From positions 67,392 to 131,391 of the forward strand of contig NZ_PTJE01000002.1 in the NCBI RefSeq assembly GCF_002934445.1: a DNA stretch of 64,000 nt. The letters run 5' to 3'. Of this stretch, positions 18,774-27,021 are shown one piece after another (within the stretch, counting starts at the first letter, position 1; each line of letters opens with the position of its first letter). The notes beneath the pieces were generated by a model that saw nothing but the letters and a program-made list of their open reading frames with translations, was not told the DNA's origin and did not search any database. Made by a program: the position numbers and the translations under genes. The stretch comes from Nonlabens xylanidelens (GTDB taxonomy: Bacteria > Bacteroidota > Bacteroidia > Flavobacteriales > Flavobacteriaceae).

Positions 18774-18789
18774 CGCTTTCGCGAAAGCG
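18774..18789. repeat. 16-bp palindrome, intergenic copy with extended arms
   Basis: Exact copy with TTC and GAA flanks (18771-18792), ~37 bases after the YdbT-like stop. Confidence 0.95.
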
Positions 18790-18874
18790 GAACTCCTATA
18801 TGCATTTTTAATAGTAATTAGATTTGAGGTGTTTTCTAATTTTATCTTCTCAAAACTTTCACATTTATTAAACA

Positions 18875-18903
18875 TTTGTATCTACAAACATATAGTACTT
18901 TTG
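18875..18903 (+). promoter_or_regulatory. Bacteroidetes-type promoter of the OhrR-like operon
   Basis: TTTG (-33, 18875-18878), 17-base spacer, TACTTTTG (-7, 18896-18903). Both boxes match the TTTG-N17-20-TAnnTTTG consensus. Transcription would start near 18907-18910, inside the operator palindrome. Confidence 0.8.
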
Positions 18904-18920
18904 TATCGTGCACGACACAA
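18901..18920. promoter_or_regulatory. Operator palindrome for the OhrR/MarR-like regulator
   Basis: TTGTATCGTGCACGACACAA pairs at 9 of 10 positions about the centre 18910/18911. It overlaps the end of the -7 box and the predicted transcription start, so a bound dimer would block RNA polymerase. Autoregulation is inferred from the neighbouring MarR-family gene. Confidence 0.65.
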
Positions 18921-18928
18921 ATTACAAA

Positions 18929-19393
18929 ATGAACAAAGAAGAGCAATTGAAATTGAGCAGTCAGGTTTGTTTCCCGATATATTCTGTGTCGAGACTACTG
19001 ACTAAGGCTTACAAACCGTACTTAGATAGAATGGGGATTACTTATCCTCAATATCTTGTATTACTCGTTCTTTGGGAAAATGATAGTGTGACTGTAAATG
19101 AAATTACATCAAAATTATATCTCAATACAAACACGGTATCTCCTCTATTAAAGAGGATGGAAGCAGCACATTTAATAGAACGTAAACGATCTAAAAGTGA
19201 CGAGCGTAGTGTTCTTATTGAATTGACATTAAAGGGTAAAGAACTTAAAACCATCGCCAGTGAGGTGCCAGATAAATTATTGCAAGTGTTACTAACGACT
19301 AATGTGCAATTACCAGATATTATGACTTTAAAAGAAACTCTGGAAGAGTGGATAGAAGTTTTAAGTGAACAAAAAAATAAAGAAAATAAATAA
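18929..19393 (+). CDS. MarR-family redox regulator, OhrR-like
   Basis: A 154-residue repressor closely patterned on OhrR. The N-terminal cysteine is at position 14 in QVCFPIYSVSRLL, followed by YKPYLDRMGITYPQYLVLLVLWE, the winged-helix region TVNEITSKLYLNTNTVSPLLKRM and the wing RKRSKSDERSVLIEL. In OhrR the N-terminal Cys senses organic hydroperoxides and the Tyr pair orients it. The GTG at 18908 would start inside the operator, so I chose the ATG at 18929. It is the first gene of an operon with a nitroreductase (6 bases downstream) and a DJ-1-like lipoprotein. Confidence 0.88.
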   Translation: MNKEEQLKLSSQVCFPIYSVSRLLTKAYKPYLDRMGITYPQYLVLLVLWENDSVTVNEITSKLYLNTNTVSPLLKRMEAAHLIERKRSKSDERSVLIELTLKGKELKTIASEVPDKLLQVLLTTNVQLPDIMTLKETLEEWIEVLSEQKNKENK

Positions 19394-19399
19394 ATTAAT

Positions 19400-20032
19400 A
19401 TGGAATTATTAGAACGTCTACAGTGGAGATATGCTGCAAAAGCTATGAATGGTAAAAAAGTACCACAGGACAAAATGGATAGAATTCTAGAAGCAGCTAG
19501 ACTAGCAGCTACTTCTAGTGGTTTACAACCTTTTGAGATTTTTGTGATTAAAAGTCAAGAGATAAAGGAAAAAATACGCCCTATCGCATGGAATCAGTCT
19601 GTGGTAACAGATTGTTCTGATTTATTAGTGTTTGCTGCATGGGATAAGTATACAGAAGATCGTATCAACTACATGTTTGACCTAGTTAATGAAAAGAGAG
19701 GTTTTAAAAATGAAGGTTGGGAAAATTACCGCCAACAATTGTTAGGTATTTATCCACAACAAGCTGACGAGGTTAGTTTTAACCATGCTGCAAAACAAGC
19801 TTATATTGCTTTTACGCACGCTATGATTGCTGCTGCATTTGAAGAAGTAGATGCGACACCTATGGAAGGTTTTGATGCAGATGCTGTAGACGAAATTTTA
19901 GGATTGAGAGAAAAAGGATTGAGAAGTACGGTATTACTACCTATAGGTTACAGAAACGAGTCTGAAGACTGGTTAGTTAATCTTGAGAAAGTAAGAAGAA
20001 GTACAGAGGAATTAGTCACAGTAATTGATTAA
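19400..20032 (+). CDS. NAD(P)H-dependent nitroreductase-family oxidoreductase
   Basis: A 210-residue flavoprotein of the NfsB/nitroreductase fold. The FMN-binding N-terminal pattern is visible in RWRYAAKAM-like sequence followed by LEAARLAATSSGLQP (~29-43). A central dimer region and a C-terminal GLREKGLRSTVLLPIGYR (~170-187) match the usual IGY segment. It probably reduces quinones or electrophiles at the expense of NAD(P)H. It sits 6 bases after the OhrR-like gene and 6 bases before the DJ-1-like gene, so it is likely derepressed by peroxide or electrophile stress. Confidence 0.88.
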   Translation: MELLERLQWRYAAKAMNGKKVPQDKMDRILEAARLAATSSGLQPFEIFVIKSQEIKEKIRPIAWNQSVVTDCSDLLVFAAWDKYTEDRINYMFDLVNEKRGFKNEGWENYRQQLLGIYPQQADEVSFNHAAKQAYIAFTHAMIAAAFEEVDATPMEGFDADAVDEILGLREKGLRSTVLLPIGYRNESEDWLVNLEKVRRSTEELVTVID

Positions 20033-20038
20033 GGAAAA

Positions 20039-20845
20039 TTGAAGAAGTTTAAAAATATAGCTATCGCTTTTGTTCTATTTGCATCATTAGGTTGTAGTGA
20101 GAAGAAAGAAAATAAGGCTGAAACAGCTGAATTAGAAAATAATAGTAAAATTAAAAAAGAAAATAAGATGAAAGTATTATTTGTTTTAACATCGCACGAT
20201 AAATTAGGAGATACAGGAAAGAAAACCGGTTTCTGGGTAGAAGAGTTTGCAGGACCATATTATACTTTAAAAGATAAAGGAGTAGAAATTACTCTTGCTA
20301 CACCTAATGGTGGACAAGCGCCTATCGACCCTTCTAGTGCATCACCAGATGCTGCTACTGAGTTTACAGAAAGATTTGATAAGGATGAGGAAGCTCAAAA
20401 ACTTATCAATACAACACACAAATTAACTGACGTTAATGCTGCTGATTATGACGCAGTATTCTATCCAGGTGGACATGGTCCATTATGGGATCTTGCAAAC
20501 GATGCAACTTCTATAAGCTTAATTGAGACGTTTAATAGTCAGGATAAACCAGTAGGATTTGTATGTCACGCACCTGCAGCATTGAAAAGTGTTAAGGGAA
20601 CTGATGGTAATCCGCTAGTTAAAGGTAGAAAAGTTACAGGATTTACAAATTCTGAAGAAGATGCGGTACAATTAACTGATGTAGTGCCTTTCTTAGTAGA
20701 AGATATGCTTCAGGAAAATGGCGGTATTTATTCTAAAGGAGATGACTGGTCTGAGTATGCATTACAAGATGGTAATTTAATTACAGGTCAAAACCCTGCA
20801 TCATCTGTACTAGTTGCAGAAAAATTATTTGCTGCGGTTAAATAA
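20039..20845 (+). CDS. DJ-1/PfpI (Hsp31-type) domain lipoprotein, TTG start
   Basis: The C-terminal ~225 residues form a class I glutamine-amidotransferase-like/Hsp31 domain: MKVLFVLTSHDKLGDTGKKTG near the start, AVFYPGGHGPLWDL, and the nucleophile elbow GFVCHAPAAL with Cys176. Relatives act as glyoxalase-III-like or protein-repair enzymes. Upstream in frame a TTG at 20039 gives a basic N-terminus, a hydrophobic core and a lipobox ASLGCS, i.e. a lipoprotein signal. The alternative ATG at 20168 would give a cytosolic protein, but the leader is too well formed to ignore. It ends the OhrR-like operon. Confidence 0.85.
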   Translation: MKKFKNIAIAFVLFASLGCSEKKENKAETAELENNSKIKKENKMKVLFVLTSHDKLGDTGKKTGFWVEEFAGPYYTLKDKGVEITLATPNGGQAPIDPSSASPDAATEFTERFDKDEEAQKLINTTHKLTDVNAADYDAVFYPGGHGPLWDLANDATSISLIETFNSQDKPVGFVCHAPAALKSVKGTDGNPLVKGRKVTGFTNSEEDAVQLTDVVPFLVEDMLQENGGIYSKGDDWSEYALQDGNLITGQNPASSVLVAEKLFAAVK

Positions 20846-20863
20846 TTCTATTTATATAAATTT

Positions 20864-20903
20864 AAAAAGGGCTTATTTCTATTAAGAGGTAAGCCCTTTT
20901 TTT
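20864..20903 (+). terminator. Rho-independent terminator
   Basis: Stem AAGGGCTTA/TAAGCCCTT (within 20867-20875 and 20890-20898) followed by a T-run; ends the OhrR-like operon and may also serve the converging gene at 20918. Confidence 0.85.
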
Positions 20904-20917
20904 ATATCTTAAATTTT

Positions 20918-21544
20918 CTATAAATCAATGTAGTAAACAGATTCTAGAAATAACTTTTCAGCGATTTCTTGATTTTTATCGTCCTTTAATTCTTTTAGAA
21001 CACCAGCTATTTTAACTCGATTCTCTGGTAGTTTTTGAGATCCTTTTATATGAGCGATTAAGAAAGTAATATCAGATTCTTGATCTCTTATTTCATACAC
21101 ATCATATCGGTCCATGATAGGAATCATGGTAAACGTTGTAACGCTGCCGGTCATAATAGGTACCATTATAAAACCGTTAAAATCATTTTTAGACTCCGTT
21201 AATTTGGGGATACCAGTAATGATGGTGTTTTCAGCTTTAATACCAGTAGATTGTACCTGTGATGGTAGAAATTCCTGTGGCTTATACTTCAAATATGTTT
21301 CTTTAAGATTCTCATCTAGTTTAGAAAGTACTTCTGCTTTTTGTGTCTTGTCCAGTTGTGCTAGTGATAATTCTAAAAATAGAATCATTTGTTGTTGGTC
21401 ATTAAAAAGCCCACCAACTTTTCCTAGTTCGGCTTTAGAAATAATACCGTCGTCTGCTCTAGTGAGTATGTTATAAAATCGACCACCATTATCAAGTATA
21501 GAAATAGCATCATTTGGGTTTTTAAAAGGTTCTATTTTTTTCAT
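20918..21544 (-). CDS. Hypothetical cytoplasmic protein
   Basis: A 208-residue soluble protein with no signal peptide. The N-terminus (PFKNPNDAISILDNGG) and a helical middle (QQQMILFLELSLAQL) are followed by a beta-rich part with MVPIMTGSVTTFTMIPI and a charged C-terminal helix region. I do not recognise a family. It follows two membrane-protein genes on the same strand with a 34-base gap and may be the last gene of that transcript. Confidence 0.7.
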   Translation of the reverse strand: MKKIEPFKNPNDAISILDNGGRFYNILTRADDGIISKAELGKVGGLFNDQQQMILFLELSLAQLDKTQKAEVLSKLDENLKETYLKYKPQEFLPSQVQSTGIKAENTIITGIPKLTESKNDFNGFIMVPIMTGSVTTFTMIPIMDRYDVYEIRDQESDITFLIAHIKGSQKLPENRVKIAGVLKELKDDKNQEIAEKLFLESVYYIDL

Positions 21545-21578
21545 AATACTGTTAATTTTATAGGTTAGAAAGAACTAT

Positions 21579-22031
21579 TTATTGTGAGTTTTTATTCTTT
21601 TTAAATACCTTTTCTTTAATAGATTTTATTTTCTTTTTGGCCTTTTTTCTCTTAGAAAAAGCATTTGAAATAGCCATAGTTGTTAATAACGCGATAAAAG
21701 CAATAGTACCTAATGCACCACCATAACCATTAAAGAAATTTCCTTTATTAATGTATATCACACTGAAGAGAATACCGGCAAGAGCGAGACGTAAATAACT
21801 ACCTTTAGAATGTGAGGCAACCATACCTATAAATGAAGTACCTATAAAAACTATAGGTATACTCTTTGATAAATATTCATTTAAAACATCAGGGAAAATA
21901 TAAAAAAACAAACCTACTATTAATGCTAACAGTGCAGATGCTCTTACTGCGCCTTGCTTTAAATGTTCATTTACATAATAGGTAAGAACAGATCCTAATA
22001 TACCGACTAGTACTATGATTACATAATTCAT
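21579..22031 (-). CDS. Integral membrane protein, paralogous to its neighbour
   Basis: A 150-residue protein with five hydrophobic segments and a very basic C-terminal tail (KKKIKSIKEKVFKKNK). Its second half, FIGTSFIGMVAS followed ~30 residues later by GYGGALGTIAF, aligns with the next gene upstream. The start ATG overlaps that gene's stop by 4 bases, so the two are translationally coupled. Function unknown. Confidence 0.75.
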   Translation of the reverse strand: MNYVIIVLVGILGSVLTYYVNEHLKQGAVRASALLALIVGLFFYIFPDVLNEYLSKSIPIVFIGTSFIGMVASHSKGSYLRLALAGILFSVIYINKGNFFNGYGGALGTIAFIALLTTMAISNAFSKRKKAKKKIKSIKEKVFKKNKNSQ

Positions 22032-22591
22032 ATCGATAACCAGTTTAATAAATATATGACTACCACACCCAAAAAGGCAATCGAACCTAGTTTGCCACCT
22101 ATACCTAAGAATAGATTCTTAGAAAGCATAAAAAAGACACCTGTTAGTACACCAGCAGTAACTATAAAACCTACAGATGGTGATATTTCTACACTGGACA
22201 TACCTACAAATGCACCACAATAAATAGCTGCAGGTAATTTTTTTAAGTAATCTGATTTTTTGTTTAATGCAGGTATAAATGATGCTGTGGTTCCTGTAAT
22301 CCCTGCTGCAAGTACACTGCCTAAATCTCCATAAACATTAAGGGAATAACAAATTAGTGCACCTATGGGAACCCAAATAACTACAGATATTTTTTCATAA
22401 GAATGATCTTCATGATGCAAGTCTAAATACCGGTACCCAAAGAATATTGTGAGAGCGATAAGAAGTACAGAGGTAACTATTAGAAAATTATTAGATTCAT
22501 AATTCTCTTTTAAGGTCATTAACAAGAAGGTAATCTGCATTATAAAAACAGTTATTACCATAAAGAATCTAATGGCCTTATGTCTCTTCAT
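22028..22591 (-). CDS. Integral membrane protein, first of a coupled pair
   Basis: A 187-residue protein with about seven hydrophobic segments. The motifs YCGAFVGMSSVE (~122) and GIGGKLGSIAF (~158) match in order and spacing those of the overlapping downstream protein, implying an old duplication. The arrangement suggests a two-subunit membrane complex. Neither protein has a charged catalytic motif that I know. The upstream -7 box at 22618 supports the start. Confidence 0.75.
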   Translation of the reverse strand: MKRHKAIRFFMVITVFIMQITFLLMTLKENYESNNFLIVTSVLLIALTIFFGYRYLDLHHEDHSYEKISVVIWVPIGALICYSLNVYGDLGSVLAAGITGTTASFIPALNKKSDYLKKLPAAIYCGAFVGMSSVEISPSVGFIVTAGVLTGVFFMLSKNLFLGIGGKLGSIAFLGVVVIYLLNWLSI

Positions 22592-22617
22592 GAGCTGTAT
22601 TTAGTTTAAATTCTAAA

Positions 22618-22625
22618 CAAATTTA
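22618..22625 (-). promoter_or_regulatory. -7 promoter element (TAAATTTG)
   Basis: Minus-strand TAAATTTG ends 26 bases before the ATG of the membrane-protein pair. Confidence 0.5.
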
Positions 22626-22889
22626 AAGCAAAATAGGAGAGAAGCCGGCAGAATAGAAGACTAGTTCTAGACTTTTTTAAAATTTAAAATTCTTACAGAT
22701 ATTTTACTTTGGAAAATTCTCTTTTTCTATCGCAATGCGATCTGTATAATAAATAAGTGTTTCACTTTTCTTTTAGCGGCTATTCATTCATTCATTTTCA
22801 GAATTGAAAGCATTATTACTTCCCAAACCATTTATAATGTTAGTAGTTATATTTTAAATATTCTTGTTACTAAGGGTGTTTCTATATCT

Positions 22890-22905
22890 CGCTTTCGCGA
22901 AAGCG
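22890..22905. repeat. 16-bp palindrome, intergenic copy
   Basis: Exact copy in the 422-base spacer 22592-23013. Flanks are TCT on the left and GAA on the right. The rest of this spacer holds only the promoter box at 22618 and the terminator at 22948. Confidence 0.95.
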
Positions 22906-22947
22906 GAATCTTAAATATCACTTTTAAAAATTATGAACTTTAAAACA

Positions 22948-22986
22948 ATAAAAGCTCTCTTAACCTATTACAGTCAGAGAGCCTTT
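22948..22986 (-). terminator. Terminator of the lipoprotein gene at 23014
   Basis: Seven-bp G-C-containing stem (22954-22960 with 22976-22982) extended by A-T pairs around one bulged base, with a T-rich tail on the minus strand. Confidence 0.65.
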
Positions 22987-23013
22987 ATAATTATAACGGA
23001 CGTAATATAAAGA

Positions 23014-23580
23014 TTAATCGATGTTAAAACTATTTTCTATAATTCTAAATCCTTGAGAATTCTTTTGATGATCTTCTAAAGCCTCTTGAGTTAATATTGC
23101 GTAAGAACTACCTTGATTAGTAAACGCTATAATCTTACCTTGATGTTTTAAACCCATAGTGGTAAATTCAAAGGATGAAGTACGTGATTTAATAGTGCTA
23201 AATTCATCGTCTTCTATAGGATCAAAATTTAAATTGTTTATAAAACTATTCAATTTTAATTCTTCTATATTCATATCTATCATAAGGTCATGGTCTAGTA
23301 TGTAATCAAAGGAAACTATAGTCATAAGTCCGCTAGAATTAAGGCCTTTTTTTTCTACTGCCATATAATAAATACCTTCTTCAATAAGCTCTTCATCGGT
23401 TACATGCCAGTCTTCTGGATAACTGAAAGAGAAACCATTACCTTGATATTTACTTTTATTTACACTACCGTCATCTGTACTAGTGGTCGCGTGGTTTTCA
23501 ATATTTACTGTAGTATCGGTTGCATTTTTACAAGAGGTTATTAAAAGAAACGCAAGTAAAAAAGTCAGAGAAGTTTTCAT
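23014..23580 (-). CDS. Lipoprotein with PsbP-like/DUF1795-type fold
   Basis: A 188-residue lipoprotein: signal MKTSLTFLLAFLLITSC with Cys17 as lipidation site, a Thr/Ser/Asn-rich linker to ~50, then a domain opening with GFSFSYPEDWHVT. That opening is typical of PsbP-like periplasmic proteins. The remainder alternates strands and helices and ends FRIIENSFNID, again typical of that fold. Role unknown. It is monocistronic with a terminator. Confidence 0.75.
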   Translation of the reverse strand: MKTSLTFLLAFLLITSCKNATDTTVNIENHATTSTDDGSVNKSKYQGNGFSFSYPEDWHVTDEELIEEGIYYMAVEKKGLNSSGLMTIVSFDYILDHDLMIDMNIEELKLNSFINNLNFDPIEDDEFSTIKSRTSSFEFTTMGLKHQGKIIAFTNQGSSYAILTQEALEDHQKNSQGFRIIENSFNID

Positions 23581-23670
23581 AAGGTTGGTTTAGGTTAGTT
23601 GGAAATAAAGTTATTGTATTTTAAGATTTAAAAATAAAGGAAACTATGATTAATTACCTAGTTATTGCTT

Positions 23671-24858
23671 CTAATTGATTTGATTAAGATGTCTTGCTAG
23701 AAAAACACCTGTACTAGAACATGCCTGCAGTAGATAGCCACCAGTAGGGGCGTCCCAATCTATCATCTCACCTATACAATATTGATTAGGTAGGATTTTA
23801 AGTTCATAATTTTCTGTTAGGGCCTCTCTATCGACACCACCTACGGTAGATATAGATTCTTCTATAGATGCGGTATTGATTATCTCTAAAGGAAATTGTT
23901 TTATATGACTAGCTAGAATTTCCTTATCAAGGTACGATTCTTTTGATAGATAGAATTTTAATAAGTCTATTTGTGGAGCACTTAATTTGAGCTCTTTCTT
24001 TAATATGTCCTTTGTTGTTCTATAATTAGACAATTTAATTTTTGAAATTACTTTTTCTAAGGATAAGGATGGTTTAAAATCTATAAATATAGTAGCTGTA
24101 GAATGAGTTATCAATTGCTGTCTTATTTGAGGGCTAAGACCATAAATGGCGTTACCTTCTAGACCAAATTTAGTAATAACAGCTTCTCCTTTCTGGACTA
24201 CATCGTTACAGCAAATAGCTATATTTTTTAAAGGTGTACCTTCATTTAATTCTATAAATTTAGAATTCCAATTAATGTTAAAACCACAATTAGACGCCTG
24301 AAAAGGTTGAATGTCTATCGATTGACCTTGAAATGTAGATAGCCAGTCACCAGTAGAGCCAGTTACACTCCAGCTGGCACCGCCTAGAGCAAAAATGGTA
24401 TAATCTGTTTCTACCTCAGTGTCGTTGATGATAGGATTATTATTAGCGTCCCAACCACTGAAAATATGCTCATATTTAAACAAGACACCTTTCTTTTTAA
24501 GATGATTTAATATAGAATTCAGAACTTGAATAGGCTTTATTCCATCTTCAGGGTAGACTCTTTTACTACTGCCTACATAAGTAGCAATACCTATTTGTTC
24601 TAACCAGTTTCTAAAATCTTGATTTGTAAAATGAAGTAAGGCAGTAGATAGAAAATTATTAGGTGTGTATCTATTGATTAATTTTTCTATAGATTCTGAA
24701 TGCGTTAAGTTAAAACCACCTTTTCCGGCAACTAAAAATTTGCGGCCAGACGTTTTGTTTTTCTCATAGATAGTAGTAGAAAACTTTTCCTTATCTAGAA
24801 AAGCAGCCAGCAAAAATGCTGATGGACCACCACCTATAATAGCAACTGATTTTTTCAT
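23671..24858 (-). CDS. HI0933/BaiN-family flavoprotein
   Basis: A 395-residue FAD-dependent oxidoreductase. It has the N-terminal dinucleotide motif IGGGPSAFLLA (~8-18), the family signature GRKFLVAGKGGFNLTHSE (~43-60) and a C-terminal GGVDREAL...DAPTGGYLLQACSSTG closing the FAD site. Family members are annotated as NAD(P)/FAD-dependent oxidoreductase or aminoacetone oxidase family; no substrate is firmly known to me. A -7 box ends four bases before the ATG, so the transcript may be leaderless. Confidence 0.9.
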   Translation of the reverse strand: MKKSVAIIGGGPSAFLLAAFLDKEKFSTTIYEKNKTSGRKFLVAGKGGFNLTHSESIEKLINRYTPNNFLSTALLHFTNQDFRNWLEQIGIATYVGSSKRVYPEDGIKPIQVLNSILNHLKKKGVLFKYEHIFSGWDANNNPIINDTEVETDYTIFALGGASWSVTGSTGDWLSTFQGQSIDIQPFQASNCGFNINWNSKFIELNEGTPLKNIAICCNDVVQKGEAVITKFGLEGNAIYGLSPQIRQQLITHSTATIFIDFKPSLSLEKVISKIKLSNYRTTKDILKKELKLSAPQIDLLKFYLSKESYLDKEILASHIKQFPLEIINTASIEESISTVGGVDREALTENYELKILPNQYCIGEMIDWDAPTGGYLLQACSSTGVFLARHLNQIN

Positions 24859-24862
24859 GAAA

Positions 24863-24870
24863 CAAAAGTA
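24863..24870 (-). promoter_or_regulatory. -7 promoter element directly before the start codon (TACTTTTG)
   Basis: Minus-strand TACTTTTG ends four bases before the A of the flavoprotein ATG, placing the expected transcription start at or next to the start codon. Confidence 0.55.
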
Positions 24871-24887
24871 ATTATAAGAATCTTGTA

Positions 24888-25112
24888 TTATTCTATGATT
24901 TCATAATCAATACTTAGTTTGCGCAACGCTCGCAATGCCGATCCTGAATTCTTATCACTAACCTCAATATCTACGGCATCACCTTCTAACAATATATCAG
25001 TAAGCTCATTTGCAAGAGATTCACTTATACCTGAAGAAATTTCTACTATACACCTAGCTATATCTCTTTTATTAGGTCGTTGATCGTCGCAAGAGAGTAA
25101 GTTCAATTTCAT
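24888..25112 (-). CDS. Small protein of unknown function
   Basis: A 74-residue acidic protein, MKLNLLSCDDQRPNKRD at the start, then a helix rich in Glu/Leu and an alternating beta-alpha pattern (DAVDIEVSDKNSGSALRAL). The arrangement resembles a small helix-strand fold that binds other macromolecules, but I recognise no family. It lies 29 bases upstream of the flavoprotein ATG on the same strand. Confidence 0.65.
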   Translation of the reverse strand: MKLNLLSCDDQRPNKRDIARCIVEISSGISESLANELTDILLEGDAVDIEVSDKNSGSALRALRKLSIDYEIIE

Positions 25113-25214
25113 AATTAGTATTTAGTATTGCAATATACTAGAGTTCATATAGCTCTATACTACACTGTATATGAAAATAGCTGTATTCCACAATTTAAAA
25201 AAGATGCTTAAAGT

Positions 25215-25886
25215 TTATTTTATAGTTTTAAAATCCCAAAAAGCATTTTTAGGCATGGAGGCTTCTACCGTTTTATTCTCTTTTGTATTTAAATCTTGAT
25301 AGGTTAATTTCCAGGCGTGTAAACACACTGATAGGTCCTCATATTTTTGATCAGATCCATATTTTTCATCTCCTATAATAGGGCAACCTATATGTGATAA
25401 CTGTGCTCGTATTTGATGGAATCTACCTGTTCTAGGCTTTACCTCTAATAGGTAACCATATTTATTCTGTCCTAGAATTTGATATGATAGTGTTGCGTCT
25501 TGAGCGTTTTTAGTTTTAGTAGACACTATATCTGCTCTTTTTTCTAGCCGATTCTTTACTAAAAAGTGTTGTAAGTTTTGTTTGGTTTTAGGTGGTTTAT
25601 TACTGACTATAGCTAGGTATGTTTTTTGAACTCTACGACTACTAAAAAGCTCATTAAAAGCAACTAGCACACTCTTTTTCTTAGCAAAAACAAGTACACC
25701 ACTAGTCACGCGGTCTAATCTGTGAACGACACCCACATAAGGTTTCTTCTTTTTCTTAACTATATAATCATGTACTTGATTTTCTACAGTAAGAGATTCA
25801 AAAGGACTTTTTTCGGTTATCAGCCCTGCAGCCTTATTTACAACTATAAAGTCGTTGTTTTCATGTACGATTTCTAAAAGAGCCAT
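25215..25886 (-). CDS. RluA-family pseudouridine synthase
   Basis: A 223-residue RNA-modifying enzyme that isomerises uridine in rRNA or tRNA. The catalytic motif HRLDRVTSGVLVFAK (~53-67) carries the essential Asp. The second conserved block GRFHQIRAQL (~158-167) and GDEKYGS follow. An N-terminal S4 domain is absent, so the protein is the short RluA form (like RluA/TruC) rather than RluC/D. The exact target base cannot be assigned. Confidence 0.9.
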   Translation of the reverse strand: MALLEIVHENNDFIVVNKAAGLITEKSPFESLTVENQVHDYIVKKKKKPYVGVVHRLDRVTSGVLVFAKKKSVLVAFNELFSSRRVQKTYLAIVSNKPPKTKQNLQHFLVKNRLEKRADIVSTKTKNAQDATLSYQILGQNKYGYLLEVKPRTGRFHQIRAQLSHIGCPIIGDEKYGSDQKYEDLSVCLHAWKLTYQDLNTKENKTVEASMPKNAFWDFKTIK

Positions 25887-25962
25887 GCGGTCATTTTATT
25901 TTCAACGTTTAGTGTAGTGATAATGCTACTTTGGTTATGGATATCAGTTCTATTTATAATTC

Positions 25963-25978
25963 CGCTTTCGCAAAAGCG
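25963..25978. repeat. 16-bp palindrome variant, intergenic copy
   Basis: CGCTTTCGCAAAAGCG: one mismatch from the consensus (G to A at the tenth position). Confidence 0.85.
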
Positions 25979-25990
25979 AGATCATCACAT

Positions 25991-26025
25991 AAAAAAGTCC
26001 ATTAAAATTTACGTTTAATGGACTT
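25991..26025 (-). terminator. Rho-independent terminator
   Basis: Twelve-bp stem (25995-26006 with 26014-26025), loop of seven, and a T-run on the minus strand. It ends the dioxygenase gene at 26047. Confidence 0.85.
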
Positions 26026-26046
26026 CTATTATAAAATTAAAAGAAT

Positions 26047-26997
26047 TTATTTCTTAATCAAACCTATCTCTACAAGACGCTGGTGCAAGAAATCTCCTGC
26101 AGTAATGTCATCATATTGTTTAGGATTATCCTCACTCACACACTCTTCTAGACAGTCCAGTTTCATATCACTACGTGGATGTAAGAAAAACGGAATAGAG
26201 TAACGGCTAGTGTGCCATAAATCACGAGGCGGATTTACCACACGGTGAATAGTAGAACGCAATTTGTTATTAGTATGACGTTGCAACATGTCACCTACAT
26301 TAATAACTAGCTCGTCTTCCTTTGCAATAGCATCGATCCACTCACCATCACGACTCTGTACTTGTAAACCTGGTGCACTAGCACCCATTAATAAAGTAAT
26401 AAGATTGATATCTCCATGTGCACCAGCTCTTACCGCATTTTCTGGCTCGCTGGTAATAGGTGGATAATGAATAGGTCTAAGAATAGAATTTCCATTACTT
26501 GCCCAGTGGTCAAAGTATTTTTCATCCAGACCTATGTGTAAAGAAAGTGCTCTTAAAACATAAATACCAGTTTTTTCTAGCATTCTATAAGCATCCATTC
26601 CTGTTTTATTAAAGTCAGGAAGTTCTTCTACGATCACGTTATCAGGATAATTATCTTCTATATCTACATCTGGAGCAACCTCTTGTCCAAAATGCCAGAA
26701 TTCTTTTAAATCTCCTTCTTTTTTGCCTTTGGCATGTTCCTTACCGAAAGATACATAACCACGCTGTCCACCTAATTCTTCACGCTCATAACCTAATTTA
26801 GTAGGTTTAGGTAGTTGAAAAAATTTCTCTACCTCTTTATAAAGTTGTTCAACAAGCTCGTCAGATAAAAAATGGTTCTTAAGTGCGACAAAACCTATTT
26901 CTTCATAGGCATTACCTATTTCTTTAATAAATTTTTCTTTTCTCTTAGGATCTTCACTTAGAAAATCTGCTAGATCTACGCTAGGGATATTAATCAT
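26047..26997 (-). CDS. 2-oxoglutarate/Fe(II) dioxygenase, isopenicillin-N-synthase-like
   Basis: A 316-residue member of the plant-type/IPNS oxygenase family. The N-terminal DIOX_N part starts IPSVDLADFL (~3-12). The iron-binding facial triad is visible as AGAHGDINLITLL (His and Asp, ~190) and LRSTIHRVV (distal His, ~248), with the cosubstrate-binding Arg-x-Ser in RYSIPFF (~268). Bacterial relatives are widespread, and the substrate here is unknown. It is 25 bases downstream of the PAP2 gene and probably cotranscribed with it. Confidence 0.9.
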   Translation of the reverse strand: MINIPSVDLADFLSEDPKRKEKFIKEIGNAYEEIGFVALKNHFLSDELVEQLYKEVEKFFQLPKPTKLGYEREELGGQRGYVSFGKEHAKGKKEGDLKEFWHFGQEVAPDVDIEDNYPDNVIVEELPDFNKTGMDAYRMLEKTGIYVLRALSLHIGLDEKYFDHWASNGNSILRPIHYPPITSEPENAVRAGAHGDINLITLLMGASAPGLQVQSRDGEWIDAIAKEDELVINVGDMLQRHTNNKLRSTIHRVVNPPRDLWHTSRYSIPFFLHPRSDMKLDCLEECVSEDNPKQYDDITAGDFLHQRLVEIGLIKK

Positions 26998-27021
26998 GGT
27001 ACTAATTATATTTATTATTTT

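Noticed and set aside
18715-19005. Open frame overlapping the palindrome and the OhrR-like gene
   Set aside because: It runs through the promoter, operator and regulator start in another frame and contains no recognisable protein.
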